Shown here: one piece after another, positions 15,516-24,201 of the stretch
Numbering within the stretch: position 1 is the first letter of the stretch
Layout of the letters: each line of letters starts with the position of its first letter
Assembly: GCA_027623425.1 (NCBI GenBank)
Contig: JAQBTH010000017.1
Coordinates: 1 to 32,325, forward strand
Direction: 5' to 3'
DNA: 32,325 nucleotides
Source: a bacterium
GTDB taxonomy: Bacteria > Margulisbacteria > Marinamargulisbacteria > UBA817 > JAQBTH01
Notes under the pieces: generated by a model
Told to the model about the DNA's origin: nothing
What the model saw: only the letters and a program-made list of their open reading frames with translations
Database searches by the model: none
Translations under genes and position numbers: made by a program

Positions 15516-16400
15516 TTACAAGCCGTTAATCGCCTTATAAGCCAGAACAGTATTGCTTAATAACATTGCAATTGTCATCGGCCCTACTCCACCCGGTACC
15601 GGTGTAATTGCAGACGCCTTTTTAGAGACAGTATCAAAGGCAACATCACCAACAAGTTTATAACCCTTTTCAGTGTCTGGGGCGTCCACACGATTAATAC
15701 CAACATCAATCACAACAGCACCCTCACGCACCATATCCGCAGTCACAAACTCAGGCTGACCAATAGCGGCAATTAAAATATCAGCCTGTTTAGTAATATC
15801 CGTAAGGTTTTTAGAACGAGAATGACAAATAGTGACAGTCGCATTCGCACCATCTTCTTTTTGGACTAACATGGCAGCAAGAGGTTTACCCACAATGTTA
15901 CTACGCCCTACTATCACAACATGTTGTCCAGCGGGATCAATCTTATAAAAACGCAACATTTCCATCACACCATATGGTGTACAACTCTTCAAAGTAGGCA
16001 AACCCGCAAGCAACTTTCCCACATTCACAGGATGAAAACCATCAACATCCTTAGCCGGAGAAATATGAGTTAAAAGTGCAAACTCATCTAAATCTCCAGG
16101 TAAAGGCAATTGAAGCAGTATGCCATGAACCGTATCATCATGATTTAATGATGTAATTAAATCGTGCAATTCTTGTTGAGATGTTGACGCTGGTAATCGA
16201 TGTTCAAAAGAAGATATACCCACTTCAATACACGCTTTGTTTTTCATTCCAACATACGCTTGAGATGCCGGATTATCACCTACTAAAATAACGGCAAGCC
16301 CTACTTTACTTGGTAAAGAAGCTACTTCAGCCGTTAAACGTGCCTTAATCGCATCTGAAACAGGTTTACCCTGTAATTGAGTTGCGGCAACAACACTCAC
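15516..16400 (-). CDS. folD: Bifunctional methylenetetrahydrofolate dehydrogenase/cyclohydrolase
   Basis: Interconverts 5,10-methylene-THF and 10-formyl-THF with NADP+, supplying one-carbon units for purines and initiator tRNA. It has 294 residues, full length. Seen are VILVGDNPASQAYVGMKNKAC with the catalytic Tyr/Lys pair, ILLQLPLPGDLD, KDVDGFHPVNVGKL, the Rossmann loop VVIVGRSNIVGKPLAAML, and the C-terminal ITPVPGGVGPMTIAMLLSNT. It begins with GTG sharing one base with the upstream stop codon (TAGTG), and no nearby ATG exists, so translation is probably coupled to the dUTPase gene. Confidence 0.97.
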   Translation of the reverse strand: MSVVAATQLQGKPVSDAIKARLTAEVASLPSKVGLAVILVGDNPASQAYVGMKNKACIEVGISSFEHRLPASTSQQELHDLITSLNHDDTVHGILLQLPLPGDLDEFALLTHISPAKDVDGFHPVNVGKLLAGLPTLKSCTPYGVMEMLRFYKIDPAGQHVVIVGRSNIVGKPLAAMLVQKEDGANATVTICHSRSKNLTDITKQADILIAAIGQPEFVTADMVREGAVVIDVGINRVDAPDTEKGYKLVGDVAFDTVSKKASAITPVPGGVGPMTIAMLLSNTVLAYKAINGL

Positions 16401-16816
16401 TACTTGCTGTCTCCTGAATCTAAAACATACGTACGATTGTCTTCAACACCATCAATCACTTTTTGGTAATTTCCCTCTTTGTAGCCTTCTTCTTGGCGTT
16501 TATGATTTAACTTATTCTTTTTTAAATATAAGTCGAACACATCTTGAGGAGACAAATCCGCAACCGTACACATACTAACCCAAAAATGAAGCATATCAAC
16601 AAGCTCTACTTTGATATTGTCCCAATCATCTTCATCTTTTTTCCACCATTTCCAGTTTAAACTATCCACTGCTTCAGCGCTTTCCTGACGCAATGCCAAT
16701 TCAAAATCTAAAAACCGTCTGCGACGAATCTCAGGGTCTTTAATCTCTGAGTATAAATCAGGATTAATTTTCTCATTTAAACGAATTTGTTCTTCAAATA
16801 CGGCTTCTAAACTCAT
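16400..16816 (-). CDS. Dimeric all-alpha dUTPase-like NTP pyrophosphohydrolase
   Basis: A 138-residue helical protein of the MazG/dimeric dUTPase superfamily. The metal-binding EXXE...EXXD pattern is present as Glu45-Ser-Ala-Glu48 and Glu71-Leu-Val-Asp74, and the segment SLNWKWWKK followed by DMLHFWVSM is typical of the dUTPase_2 family. It is predicted to hydrolyse dUTP to dUMP, which both prevents uracil incorporation and feeds thymidylate synthesis; folD next door fits this, since thymidylate synthase uses methylene-THF. The ATG has a good ribosome site (AGAGGA). Other deoxynucleotide substrates are possible. Confidence 0.85.
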   Translation of the reverse strand: MSLEAVFEEQIRLNEKINPDLYSEIKDPEIRRRRFLDFELALRQESAEAVDSLNWKWWKKDEDDWDNIKVELVDMLHFWVSMCTVADLSPQDVFDLYLKKNKLNHKRQEEGYKEGNYQKVIDGVEDNRTYVLDSGDSK

Positions 16817-16833
16817 GCTAATTCCTCTTTTCT

Positions 16834-18273
16834 CTACTGAATCAAGCGTCGAAGACTGGTTTCCGTAGGGATTCCTGATTCTTGACGATCATTTATAATA
16901 AACGTTGGGGTGGCATTAATGCCAATATCAATACCGATTTGCTGATCAATCTGAATTGCAGACTTAGATTTAGGATCTTTAATACATGCTTCCAAAACGG
17001 CCACATCAAGAGTTAAAGCCGCAGTCAACATGGCTTTTGGCTGGGTTGTTTTCAACTTTGATTGTTGAGAAAAGAACACATCCAACGCCTCCCAGAACTT
17101 GTCTTGCTTGCCAGCACAATGGGCTGCAATAGCCGCATCAAACGCACTTTCATGCATACTGAGTGGAAAATGGCGAAACTCAAAGTAAATTTGATCCTTA
17201 AGATCCGATTTTAAAATCTCTTTCATCGCATTATGCGCTTTCGAACAATACGGGCACTGCAAATCACTAAACTCAACAATACGTATTGGGGCATTTGGAT
17301 TACCTATACTATAACTTCCAGATGGGTTACGCTTTACCGTAACTTGCCCTGGGCGTGGAATGTTATTTTTAATGCCTTTGCTAATAAACAATTCATCAAT
17401 AAAGCGTTGATAAGCAGACTGCTTTTTATTATTTGTTAAAAAGGCGTTAATCTGCGCTCTTGCTTGCGCCTTAGTCATCCCAGCAGGAATTTGGCTCTTG
17501 TAATCCCTATAAAAATCGTCGATCTCTTCGTCAGTTACCGTACTATAACGTGCCACAGCCTCTTCTAGAATCTGATTAAAACCTGCACCAGATTTCTTTG
17601 CCTCTGATTCAATAACCATGCGTTCTAAGGCTTGCTTACGCATATTATAACGCTGTAAATCCAACTTTTTCATTTCCGCCCCTAAGCGCGCATCAAGCTC
17701 ACCAAGTGTGACTCTATTGCCATCAATTGCAGAAATAATCTGAAGCGACGATTCAGAAGAGCTATTTAATTCACCCAGTTTATAGGCACCAAATATTAAT
17801 AATGGCAAAATTAAAGACACGCTCAATATCATAGCTACCTTTGAAACCCCCTCAATATTAAAAATAGAAAATAACCCATTTTCACGACGTAGCTGTAACG
17901 CAACAAAGATAAACAACAGTAAAACCAGGTTAAAATTCAGAAAACAAAACAGACAAAACCCTGGCAAAACAACCAACTGAACAATCGTCAACACGCTTGA
18001 AATCAACAAGGCTACTAAGGATAAATTAAATTGCCAACGTAACGCAGCAAGATCTTGCTTTCCGCTTACGTACCGCCAAGCTAAAACCAGCATGGCTAAA
18101 AAATATGCTGCAGCAAAAACAGAAACTGGGATTCCAAAAAGGGAACCCCAGCTGCTCTGAATTACTTCTTTACACAATGACCCGGCGCCGCAAAACTTCG
18201 CTCCAGTCAAACTTAGAAATCCTAAGTAAGTAGAGTTAATAAGACCGAGTATAGAAAGGAGTAAGTTAATCAC
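16834..18273 (-). CDS. VKOR - SurA-like - DsbA fusion, disulphide-bond formation protein
   Basis: A 479-residue three-part protein. Residues 1-130 form a four-helix VKOR domain with loop cysteines Cys28 and Cys34 and the quinone-side CLFC (Cys107, Cys110). After a fifth hydrophobic helix (about 148-165), residues 178-300 resemble a SurA N-terminal chaperone segment (IDGNRVTLGELDARL, then TVTDEEIDDFYRDY). Residues 310-479 are a DsbA-like thioredoxin domain with CPYC (Cys340, Cys343) and the cis-proline loop NATPTFIIND. It should oxidise periplasmic cysteines and pass electrons to quinone, replacing DsbA and DsbB. It starts with GTG 3 bases after the tuf stop, so it is cotranscribed with tuf. 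Confidence 0.88.
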   Translation of the reverse strand: MINLLLSILGLINSTYLGFLSLTGAKFCGAGSLCKEVIQSSWGSLFGIPVSVFAAAYFLAMLVLAWRYVSGKQDLAALRWQFNLSLVALLISSVLTIVQLVVLPGFCLFCFLNFNLVLLLFIFVALQLRRENGLFSIFNIEGVSKVAMILSVSLILPLLIFGAYKLGELNSSSESSLQIISAIDGNRVTLGELDARLGAEMKKLDLQRYNMRKQALERMVIESEAKKSGAGFNQILEEAVARYSTVTDEEIDDFYRDYKSQIPAGMTKAQARAQINAFLTNNKKQSAYQRFIDELFISKGIKNNIPRPGQVTVKRNPSGSYSIGNPNAPIRIVEFSDLQCPYCSKAHNAMKEILKSDLKDQIYFEFRHFPLSMHESAFDAAIAAHCAGKQDKFWEALDVFFSQQSKLKTTQPKAMLTAALTLDVAVLEACIKDPKSKSAIQIDQQIGIDIGINATPTFIINDRQESGIPTETSLRRLIQ

Positions 18274-18276
18274 CTA

Positions 18277-19479
18277 TTACTTAATGATCTTGGTTAGAAC
18301 GCCAGCACCAACTGTACGTCCACCTTCGCGAATCGCGAAGCGTAACCCTTCTTCACAAGCTACCGGTACAATTAATTCTACTGTCATACTGACGTTATCA
18401 CCTGGCATTACCATTTCAACATCAGCCGGCAATTCCACGTTTCCTGTTACATCCGTTGTACGAATGTAAAACTGTGGACGATACCCCTTAAAGAATGGAG
18501 TATGGCGACCGCCTTCTTCTTTCTTCAAGATATATACTTCCGCTTCAAACACAGTGTGAGGCTTAATAGAACCTGGCTTACATAATACTTGACCACGTTG
18601 CAGATCATCTTTCTCTACACCACGAAGCAAAGCACCCATGTTATCACCTGCGCGACCTTCATCTAATAATTTACGGAACATTTCAATCCCAGTTATAGTG
18701 GTCTTAACAACTTTTTCCTGCATACCAACCAACTCTAACTCTTCACCAACTTTAACAGTTCCACGCTCAACACGCCCTGTTCCAACTGTTCCACGACCTG
18801 TGATAGAGAAAACGTCCTCGATAGGCATTAAAAAGGGTTTGTCTATTTCACGCTCAGGCTCTGGAATGTAGCTATCTACCGCATCCATTAATTCCCAAAT
18901 GCATTTTGCATCTGCACTCTCACGGCTTTTATCTGTTGCGTTTAAGGCTTTTAAAGCAGAACCTTTGATAAAAGGAATATCATCGCCAGGAAAATCATAT
19001 TTGCTCAAAAGCTCACGAAGTTCCATCTCTACTAGCTCTAATAATTCAGGATCATCAACTTGGTCAGTTTTGTTCATAAACACAACCATGCTAGGAACGT
19101 TTACCTGACGTGCAAGCAAGATATGCTCACGCGTTTGTGGCATCGGGCCATCAGCTGCACTTACAACCAAGATTGCGCCATCCATTTGAGCCGCGCCTGT
19201 GATCATATTCTTGATGTAATCCGCGTGACCTGGGCAGTCAACGTGGGCATAGTGACGTTTTTCGGTTTGGTATTCAACGTGCGCTGTTGCAATAGTAATA
19301 CCACGCTCTTTTTCTTCTGGCGCCGCATCAATCTGGTCATAGGCTCGGGCTTCAGCAAATCCCACGCTTGCCAATGTTGTAGTAATCGCCGCCGTTAGCG
19401 TTGTTTTACCATGGTCAACGTGACCAATGGTTCCTATATTCACATGTGGTTTACTACGATCAAATTTTTCTTTAGCCAT
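18277..19479 (-). CDS. tuf: Translation elongation factor Tu
   Basis: The GTPase that delivers aminoacyl-tRNA to the ribosome. It is full length at 400 residues. G1 GHVDHGKT, G2 RGITI, G3 DCPGH, G4 NKTD (usually NKCD) and G5 GSALKAL are visible; domain 3 ends with [14 protein letters not shown]. The ribosome site AAGGAGAG precedes ATG, and a near-consensus promoter lies between tuf and fur. The usual rpsL-rpsG-fusA or secE-rplK neighbours are absent; instead VKOR/DsbA, dUTPase and folD follow. A second tuf elsewhere in the genome is possible. Confidence 0.99.
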   Translation of the reverse strand: MAKEKFDRSKPHVNIGTIGHVDHGKTTLTAAITTTLASVGFAEARAYDQIDAAPEEKERGITIATAHVEYQTEKRHYAHVDCPGHADYIKNMITGAAQMDGAILVVSAADGPMPQTREHILLARQVNVPSMVVFMNKTDQVDDPELLELVEMELRELLSKYDFPGDDIPFIKGSALKALNATDKSRESADAKCIWELMDAVDSYIPEPEREIDKPFLMPIEDVFSITGRGTVGTGRVERGTVKVGEELELVGMQEKVVKTTITGIEMFRKLLDEGRAGDNMGALLRGVEKDDLQRGQVLCKPGSIKPHTVFEAEVYILKKEEGGRHTPFFKGYRPQFYIRTTDVTGNVELPADVEMVMPGDNVSMTVELIVPVACEEGLRFAIREGGRTVGAGVLTKIIK

Positions 19480-19527
19480 TTCTGGACTCTCCTTTATTTA
19501 TTAAAAATATTTTTATGTTATACGGGG

Positions 19528-19556
19528 ATTGTAGAAAAAATCATCGCAAAGTGCAA
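19528..19556 (-). promoter_or_regulatory. Strong sigma70 promoter of tuf
   Basis: On the minus strand TTGCAC (19551-19556), a 17-base spacer and TACAAT (19528-19533). The bases after the -10 are CCCCG, a GC-rich discriminator of the kind associated with ppGpp-sensitive translation genes. The -35 begins 8 bases after the fur stop codon. Confidence 0.85.
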
Positions 19557-19563
19557 GTGCAAG

Positions 19564-19998
19564 TTACGCCTTTTTTTGACATTTATCGCACAATCCATAA
19601 ATGTGTAGCGACCTATAATCAGCCTCGAAATTAATCTTTAAACAATATTTATCCAATAAGTCACCAACTAAATCATCCTTAATTTCTTGAATACGGCCAC
19701 AATTATTACAAATAATATGATCGTGTAATTTATCCCCAAAATTTTGTTCATAAAACACTTTACCGTCTTTTGTATTAATCTTTTGCAAAAAGCCACCTTC
19801 AAGCAGTTGCTTAATCACCCGATACACAGTAGCCCGACTAAAATCATTGTCCTTTTGATGCATTTTAACGATAAAGTCATCCACCTCAAAATGTGTTTTA
19901 ACTTTACAAAGCTCATCAACAATTGCCTTTTTTTGCATGGTATAACGACTACCGACTTTTTCCATGTATTCGCTAACCAATTTATGTGCACGTTTCAT
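19564..19998 (-). CDS. fur: Fur-family transcriptional repressor
   Basis: A 144-residue metal-dependent DNA-binding protein. The N-terminal winged helix is at residues 10-80 (SRATVYRVIKQLLEGGFLQKI is the recognition segment). The regulatory metal region is LHDHIICNNC (residues 91-100). Two CxxC pairs, Cys97/Cys100 and Cys137/Cys140, would bind structural zinc. Fur, PerR or Zur activity cannot be told apart from sequence alone. The start ATG overlaps the hemerythrin stop (ATGA), so an iron or oxygen-binding protein and this regulator are translated together, which favours an iron or peroxide role. No convincing Fur box was found nearby. Confidence 0.9.
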   Translation of the reverse strand: MKRAHKLVSEYMEKVGSRYTMQKKAIVDELCKVKTHFEVDDFIVKMHQKDNDFSRATVYRVIKQLLEGGFLQKINTKDGKVFYEQNFGDKLHDHIICNNCGRIQEIKDDLVGDLLDKYCLKINFEADYRSLHIYGLCDKCQKKA

Positions 19999-20375
19999 GA
20001 TTGTAGACCTCGCATTTTAACATCGATCGTCAAAATATGGATAATTAACGCATCAACAAAACGCCGAATACCATACACAACATGTGCACCATGTGGACTG
20101 GTGTTAAACACACGCCTTAACTCATGTATACGCGCCTCAAACACCTGATGCTGAGTATGATGCTCTAAATATCCCTCGTAATTAACACCCCTCATAACCT
20201 CTTCCTCCTCTTGAAAATGATCAAGCAAATCCCTTTCCAAAAAGTCTAGAATAGGCTCTAAATCATCTCGTTTATTCCCTCGAACGGCCCGGTCCAACAT
20301 AGTAGTAAGCTGAAACACCTCGTGATGGTGATCATCTATAGACTGTATACCAATTTCATAGTCATCATTTTTCAT
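19995..20375 (-). CDS. Bacteriohemerythrin
   Basis: A 126-residue non-haem di-iron protein. All ligand motifs are present: His17 in IDDHHHEVF, His53/Glu57 in LLDHFQEEEEVM, His72/His76 in EHHTQHQVF, and His113/Asp118 in IIHILTID. It is predicted to bind O2 reversibly in the cytosol, for storage, sensing or delivery to oxygen-using enzymes. It is the first gene of the hemerythrin-fur pair. The start ATG has no ribosome site; a -10 (TAGAAT) ends 9 bases before it, so the leader would be 2-3 bases long. Confidence 0.93.
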   Translation of the reverse strand: MKNDDYEIGIQSIDDHHHEVFQLTTMLDRAVRGNKRDDLEPILDFLERDLLDHFQEEEEVMRGVNYEGYLEHHTQHQVFEARIHELRRVFNTSPHGAHVVYGIRRFVDALIIHILTIDVKMRGLQS

Positions 20376-20384
20376 TACAAGGTA

Positions 20385-20413
20385 ATTCTATTACAAAATC
20401 ACAACACCTACAA
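20385..20413 (-). promoter_or_regulatory. Promoter of hemerythrin-fur
   Basis: TTGTAG (20408-20413), a 17-base spacer and TAGAAT (20385-20390) on the minus strand. It lies back to back with the tRNA-Thr promoter. The predicted leader is only 2-3 bases. Confidence 0.55.
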
Positions 20414-20426
20414 ATGATATCAACGC

Positions 20427-20455
20427 TTGAAGCACAAAGATGACAATGCTACTAT
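20427..20455 (+). promoter_or_regulatory. Promoter of tRNA-Thr
   Basis: TTGAAG (20427-20432), a 17-base spacer ending in TGC, and TACTAT (20450-20455). The expected start lies about 10 bases before the tRNA. Confidence 0.65.
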
Positions 20456-20471
20456 TTTGGCACTCAGTAAG

Positions 20472-20547
20472 GCTCCTGTAGCTCAGTTGGTAGAGCACAT
20501 CCATGGTAAGGATGAGGTCAGCGGTTCAATCCCGCTCGGGAGCTCCA
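20472..20547 (+). tRNA. tRNA-Thr, anticodon GGU
   Basis: A 76-base gene with encoded CCA. The acceptor GCTCCTG pairs with CGGGAGC (one G-T), the D stem is GCTC/GAGC, the anticodon stem CATCC/GGATG encloses ATGGTAA (anticodon GGT), and the T arm is AGCGG-TTCAATC-CCGCT. Confidence 0.97.
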
Positions 20548-20611
20548 GCATCTTAACAAATGTTATCAATTAGCCTGGTCGGGCAAGCGGTAGCGGCCCT
20601 AGCGACGACAA

Positions 20612-20672
20612 GGAGCGAGAGGGGGTGGCTCCACGTAGGACTTTGTCCGGTGGAGGGGGCGACGCAAGCCCC
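20612..20672. repeat. Structured repeat, copy B (tRNA-flanking family)
   Basis: GGAGCGAGAGGGGGTGG leads into CTCCAC (20629-20634) pairing with GTGGAG (20650-20655), with an inner GGAC/GTCC stem (20638-20641, 20645-20648). Then GGGGC (20656-20660) pairs with GCCCC (20668-20672). Arm lengths and loop lengths (15 and 7 bases) equal those of copy A at 11737-11799. It lies between tRNA-Thr and the polA stop, in a stretch without genes. Confidence 0.75.
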
Positions 20673-20732
20673 TTATATTAGCATGAACCGCGTATATGCC
20701 ACTGTTAAGGGGCTAACGGCCGACAAGCCGAA

Positions 20733-23585
20733 TTAATCCCCGATGAAGGACCAGGACTTTCCTAATTCCGCGTCTACCACTAACGGTACGCTTAATTGCG
20801 CTGCATTACTCATTTCATTGACCACTAAATCCCTTAATGCCTGCTCTTCCCCAACCACACCATCGAAAACCAGTTCATCATGCACTTGAATCACCATTTT
20901 TGATTTCAAATTCGATTTTAAAAGCGCATTACGAACACAGATCATGGCTAACTTCATGATTTCAGCGGCCGTGCCTTGAACCCGCGTATTAACAGCGATA
21001 CGCTCCGAAAAACTCTGTTTTTGGCGCTGAGAAGATGAAATGTCTGGTAATGGACGCACGCGCCCGAACATCGTAGTCACAAACCCGTTTTCTTTTGCAA
21101 AAATCTTGGTTTCATCAATAAATTGGCGAATACGCTTGAACTTTCCATAGTAAGAATCAATGATTTCCTGAGCATCTTTGCGTTTAATATCCAATTGATC
21201 GGCAAGCGCAAAGGCCCCCTGGCCATAAGTAATTCCAAAATTAACCGCTTTTGCATGAGCACGCTGATCTTTAGTAACCGAGTTATAGTCAATTTGATAA
21301 ATAAGCGCCGCTGTCGCTTGGTGAATATCCTCACCCTTTTTGAAGGCATCGATCATGTTCTCATCTTCTGCTAAATGCGCCAAAACCCGTAATTCCACCT
21401 GAGAATAATCAGCAGACAATATAAATCCGCTTGCATCAGTAGGCACGAATGCACCTCTAATTTTTAGCCCTTCGTTCGTTCGAATCGGAATATTTTGCAG
21501 GTTTGGATTAGTGGAAGACAAACGACCCGTTGCCACAGAGGCCTGATTAAACGATGTGTGAATACGCCCCGATTGCGGTGAAATTAACTTTGGCAAGGAA
21601 TCCACGTATGTGTTCAGCAGTTTCGCAAAACCTCGGTAGCGCAAAATTTCGCTGGCTATCGGGTGATCTGGCGCCAGTTTTTCCAGAACAGAAGAATCAG
21701 TTGAATAACCGGTTTTAGTCTTCTTTTCAGCCTCAATACCCATAGATTCAAATAAAATTTCACCCAGCTGCTTTGGAGATGCGATATTAAATGCCCTGCC
21801 AGCCAGCGTATGAATTCGCGCTTCTAATAGTTCCAATTCAGCCTCGAAATGCACATGCAATTCCTTTAGATATACAACATCAATATGCACCCCCTGAGAC
21901 TCCATTTCAGATAAAACCATTTGAGTGGGTAATTCGATATTGTAAAAAATATCACTAAAACCATCTTTAATTTTTGGTTCAAAATACCCCTTCAATCGTA
22001 ACGTCATGTCCGCATCTGCGGCGGCATAATCCCTAGCTATTGCAAGAGGTACCTCAGTAAATGAATGCTGATCTTTCCCCTTTCCCGCAACAGTCTCGTA
22101 CTCAGTCATTGCAATACCTAAATAGCGTTTGGCACATGCTTTTAGGCCCACCCGTTCAAGAGGATCCAATAAAAAGGCCGCCAACATCGTATCAAAGGAA
22201 ATTCCGCGCAATTGAATACCATAATTACTCAAAACCGATTGCTCATATTTACCATTATGCGTGTATTTAGGAATCGCATCGTCTTCTAGAAAAGGAACTA
22301 ATAAATCCAATAAAGGCGAACGCTTAAACTCAATTTTAGAGGATACTTCGCTCCCTAAGTCAAACATGGGAAGTGATTGGGTTTCAGGCACAGGCGTCGA
22401 AACAAACGCATTCATTGGAATGTAATACGCTTTTTTCTCACGAAAACTAAGCGCAACACCCACTATTTCAGCCTCTGCAATTTGCAAACCTGTGGTTTCA
22501 AGATCGATAGCAAACCCATCTTTTGCAAATAACAGCAACTGCTTTAAAGCCGATTCTGTTTCAATAAGTTGGTAACTACCGTCTGGAGGAATAAGATCGC
22601 CAAACTCAGAACCAGAAGAGCCAGGATCAAGTCCAGGATGAGTATCTGTACTGTTCATTACTCCAGGATTACGGATTGCAGCATCAATCATCAACCCTTT
22701 CGCTGCTGCCCCACCATCGCTTAAACGCTTTGAAAAGCGATCAGAGAGAGTTTTGAACTGGTACTGATCAAAAACCCGAATAATCGAACCCCACTCAGGT
22801 TCATAATGAAGCGCATTTACATCGCAATCGATGGGAACTTCTCGGCAAATTGTCGCCAATTTACGACTCAAATACGCCTTCTCTTTATCTGTTTCTAATT
22901 TTGAACGCACCGATTTTGAACTGATGCTATCTAAATTGGCATACACACCATCCAAATCGCCGTATTCAGTTAATAACGAAACCGCAGTTTTATCACCAAT
23001 ACCCTTAACACCTGGAATATTATCAGACGCATCTCCTTTTAAGGCTTTATAATCCACAATAGATTCTGGACCAAGCCCCATTTTCTCACGCACATCACAT
23101 GGTGTATAAACCATGGGTGAAGAAGATCCCCGCTTTGGTGTAACCACATTAATCGCATCAGTAACCAACTGAAAGGAGTCTTGATCCCCCGTAAAAATAA
23201 ACGATTGCATACCTGCCGCTTGGGCACGTGTTGCCAACGTACCAATCACATCATCAGCTTCATACCCTGGCAAATCGCATTGGTGCAAACCGAGTTCTTC
23301 TATAATTTTAAATAAATATGGTACTTGCACAGAAAATTCTTCAGGTGGCGGTGGGCGGTGCCCCTTGTATTCGGTGTACATGGTATGGCGAAACGTGGGT
23401 TCTTTACGATCGAAACACACACAAATAAAATCGGGGTCAATCTGATCGATTGCCTGAAACACCAAACTGGCAAATCCATATATCGCATTACTTGGCGTGC
23501 CATCTTCTAAGGTTAAAGTGGGTGGGTACGCATAAAATGCCCGAAATGCCAGGCTAAATGCATCAATCAATAATAATTTTGGCAT
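20733..23585 (-). CDS. polA: DNA polymerase I
   Basis: Replication and repair polymerase of 950 residues. Residues 1-290 are the 5' nuclease (LLIDAFSLAFRAFYAY, PGYEADDVIGTLA, GDASDNIPGVKGIG). Residues 338-540 are a 3'-5' proofreading domain with intact catalytic residues (Asp361/Glu363 in DLETTGL, and AAADADMTLRLKG). The polymerase domain has SADYSQVELRVLAHLA, the fingers helix RAHAKAVNFGITYGQG, and QVHDELVFD near the C terminus. The linker between the nuclease and proofreading domains carries an extra peptide derived from a DNA repeat (residues 306-325). An extended -10 sits directly before the ATG. Confidence 0.98.
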   Translation of the reverse strand: MPKLLLIDAFSLAFRAFYAYPPTLTLEDGTPSNAIYGFASLVFQAIDQIDPDFICVCFDRKEPTFRHTMYTEYKGHRPPPPEEFSVQVPYLFKIIEELGLHQCDLPGYEADDVIGTLATRAQAAGMQSFIFTGDQDSFQLVTDAINVVTPKRGSSSPMVYTPCDVREKMGLGPESIVDYKALKGDASDNIPGVKGIGDKTAVSLLTEYGDLDGVYANLDSISSKSVRSKLETDKEKAYLSRKLATICREVPIDCDVNALHYEPEWGSIIRVFDQYQFKTLSDRFSKRLSDGGAAAKGLMIDAAIRNPGVMNSTDTHPGLDPGSSGSEFGDLIPPDGSYQLIETESALKQLLLFAKDGFAIDLETTGLQIAEAEIVGVALSFREKKAYYIPMNAFVSTPVPETQSLPMFDLGSEVSSKIEFKRSPLLDLLVPFLEDDAIPKYTHNGKYEQSVLSNYGIQLRGISFDTMLAAFLLDPLERVGLKACAKRYLGIAMTEYETVAGKGKDQHSFTEVPLAIARDYAAADADMTLRLKGYFEPKIKDGFSDIFYNIELPTQMVLSEMESQGVHIDVVYLKELHVHFEAELELLEARIHTLAGRAFNIASPKQLGEILFESMGIEAEKKTKTGYSTDSSVLEKLAPDHPIASEILRYRGFAKLLNTYVDSLPKLISPQSGRIHTSFNQASVATGRLSSTNPNLQNIPIRTNEGLKIRGAFVPTDASGFILSADYSQVELRVLAHLAEDENMIDAFKKGEDIHQATAALIYQIDYNSVTKDQRAHAKAVNFGITYGQGAFALADQLDIKRKDAQEIIDSYYGKFKRIRQFIDETKIFAKENGFVTTMFGRVRPLPDISSSQRQKQSFSERIAVNTRVQGTAAEIMKLAMICVRNALLKSNLKSKMVIQVHDELVFDGVVGEEQALRDLVVNEMSNAAQLSVPLVVDAELGKSWSFIGD
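22611..22670 (-). repeat. Palindromic repeat inserted in frame in polA
   Basis: It encodes NPGVMNSTDT then HPGLDPGSSG (PolA residues 306-325). On the plus strand the core is CCAGGATCAAGTCCAGG, an imperfect palindrome (CCAGGA/TCCAGG) related to GGATCAAGACCAG at 335-347. It adds no stop codon and falls in an interdomain linker. This recalls the protein-coding palindromic elements described in Rickettsia; membership of that exact family is not claimed. Confidence 0.7.
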
Positions 23586-23591
23586 GAGACT

Positions 23592-23600
23592 ATTTTAGCA
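23592..23600 (-). promoter_or_regulatory. Extended -10 promoter of polA
   Basis: TGC-TAAAAT on the minus strand, with the hexamer ending 6 bases before the polA ATG. There is no ribosome site and no clear -35. It predicts a leaderless mRNA. Confidence 0.6.
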
Positions 23601-23622
23601 TAAGGTACAAATGCTATCGATA

Positions 23623-24201
23623 CTATTCCTGCCGAAGAGGGTGTGTGGGTAGAGCAACGTCCGATTTCATTTTAAGCACACCCAAATCCTCTAACATTGA
23701 GATTGCTTGCCCTACCTTAAAAACACCTTGAGCAACCCCTGAAAAAACATACACCCCCCTATCACCATGATTTTCAATACAAAATGACACTCCCTCTCCT
23801 CCCTCCAAGCCATATTCAATCTGATACCCTTCCGTCTGAGATTCAAAGAAATCAGCGCGTTGATACCTTATTATATTAAAGCTATGCGATATCCCTCTGA
23901 GATGGACACCTCTTCCCTCAGCAATACCAAAAAAGGAACATTGGCTAGAAAAGGTCTTTTTACCTAGAGAAAGTCGCTCCAAATTACCAAAAAAATCGTT
24001 AATTGAAAGACATCGAAAATCTAATGTATTATGAAGCGGACTACCATCAGGTAAGTGCAATACGTAAAGTTTCACCCCTGGTAAATTCCTATTAGCAACT
24101 TGCGGGTTAACCGCACCATTCAAGCCCATATCTCTTAAAATCGGAAGGAGAACATCGGTAAGAAGGGTCAAAAACCCTCGGTTCCAGGGGCGAAGCGTCA
24201 C
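23623..24201 (-). CDS. Protein of unknown function
   Basis: I do not recognise this 192-residue protein. It has no signal peptide or transmembrane helix and looks like a globular alpha/beta protein with many aromatic residues; segments such as PGVKLYVLHLPDGSPLHNTLDFRCLS and YQIEYGLEGGEGVSFCIENHGDRGVYVFSG suggest beta strands. The given start is GTG at 24201 with no clear ribosome site; a later start (for example ATG in RDMGLNG) is possible. Upstream, in another frame, a 50-codon reading begins at ATG 24256, so a frameshift at the 5' end cannot be excluded. It lies between polA and hisI on the same strand. Confidence 0.6.
   Translation of the reverse strand: MTLRPWNRGFLTLLTDVLLPILRDMGLNGAVNPQVANRNLPGVKLYVLHLPDGSPLHNTLDFRCLSINDFFGNLERLSLGKKTFSSQCSFFGIAEGRGVHLRGISHSFNIIRYQRADFFESQTEGYQIEYGLEGGEGVSFCIENHGDRGVYVFSGVAQGVFKVGQAISMLEDLGVLKMKSDVALPTHPLRQE

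Noticed and set aside
19480-19563. Fur box in the tuf-fur gap.
   Set aside because: No match to a GATAATGATAATCATTATC-like palindrome was found; the sequence is accounted for by the tuf promoter.
20548-20732. Intrinsic terminator for polA in the structured repeat.
   Set aside because: The hairpins are GC-rich but are not followed by a T-run on either strand.
22000-22700. Possible disruption of the PolA proofreading domain by the repeat.
   Set aside because: The repeat lies before the domain, and the catalytic aspartates and glutamate are intact.
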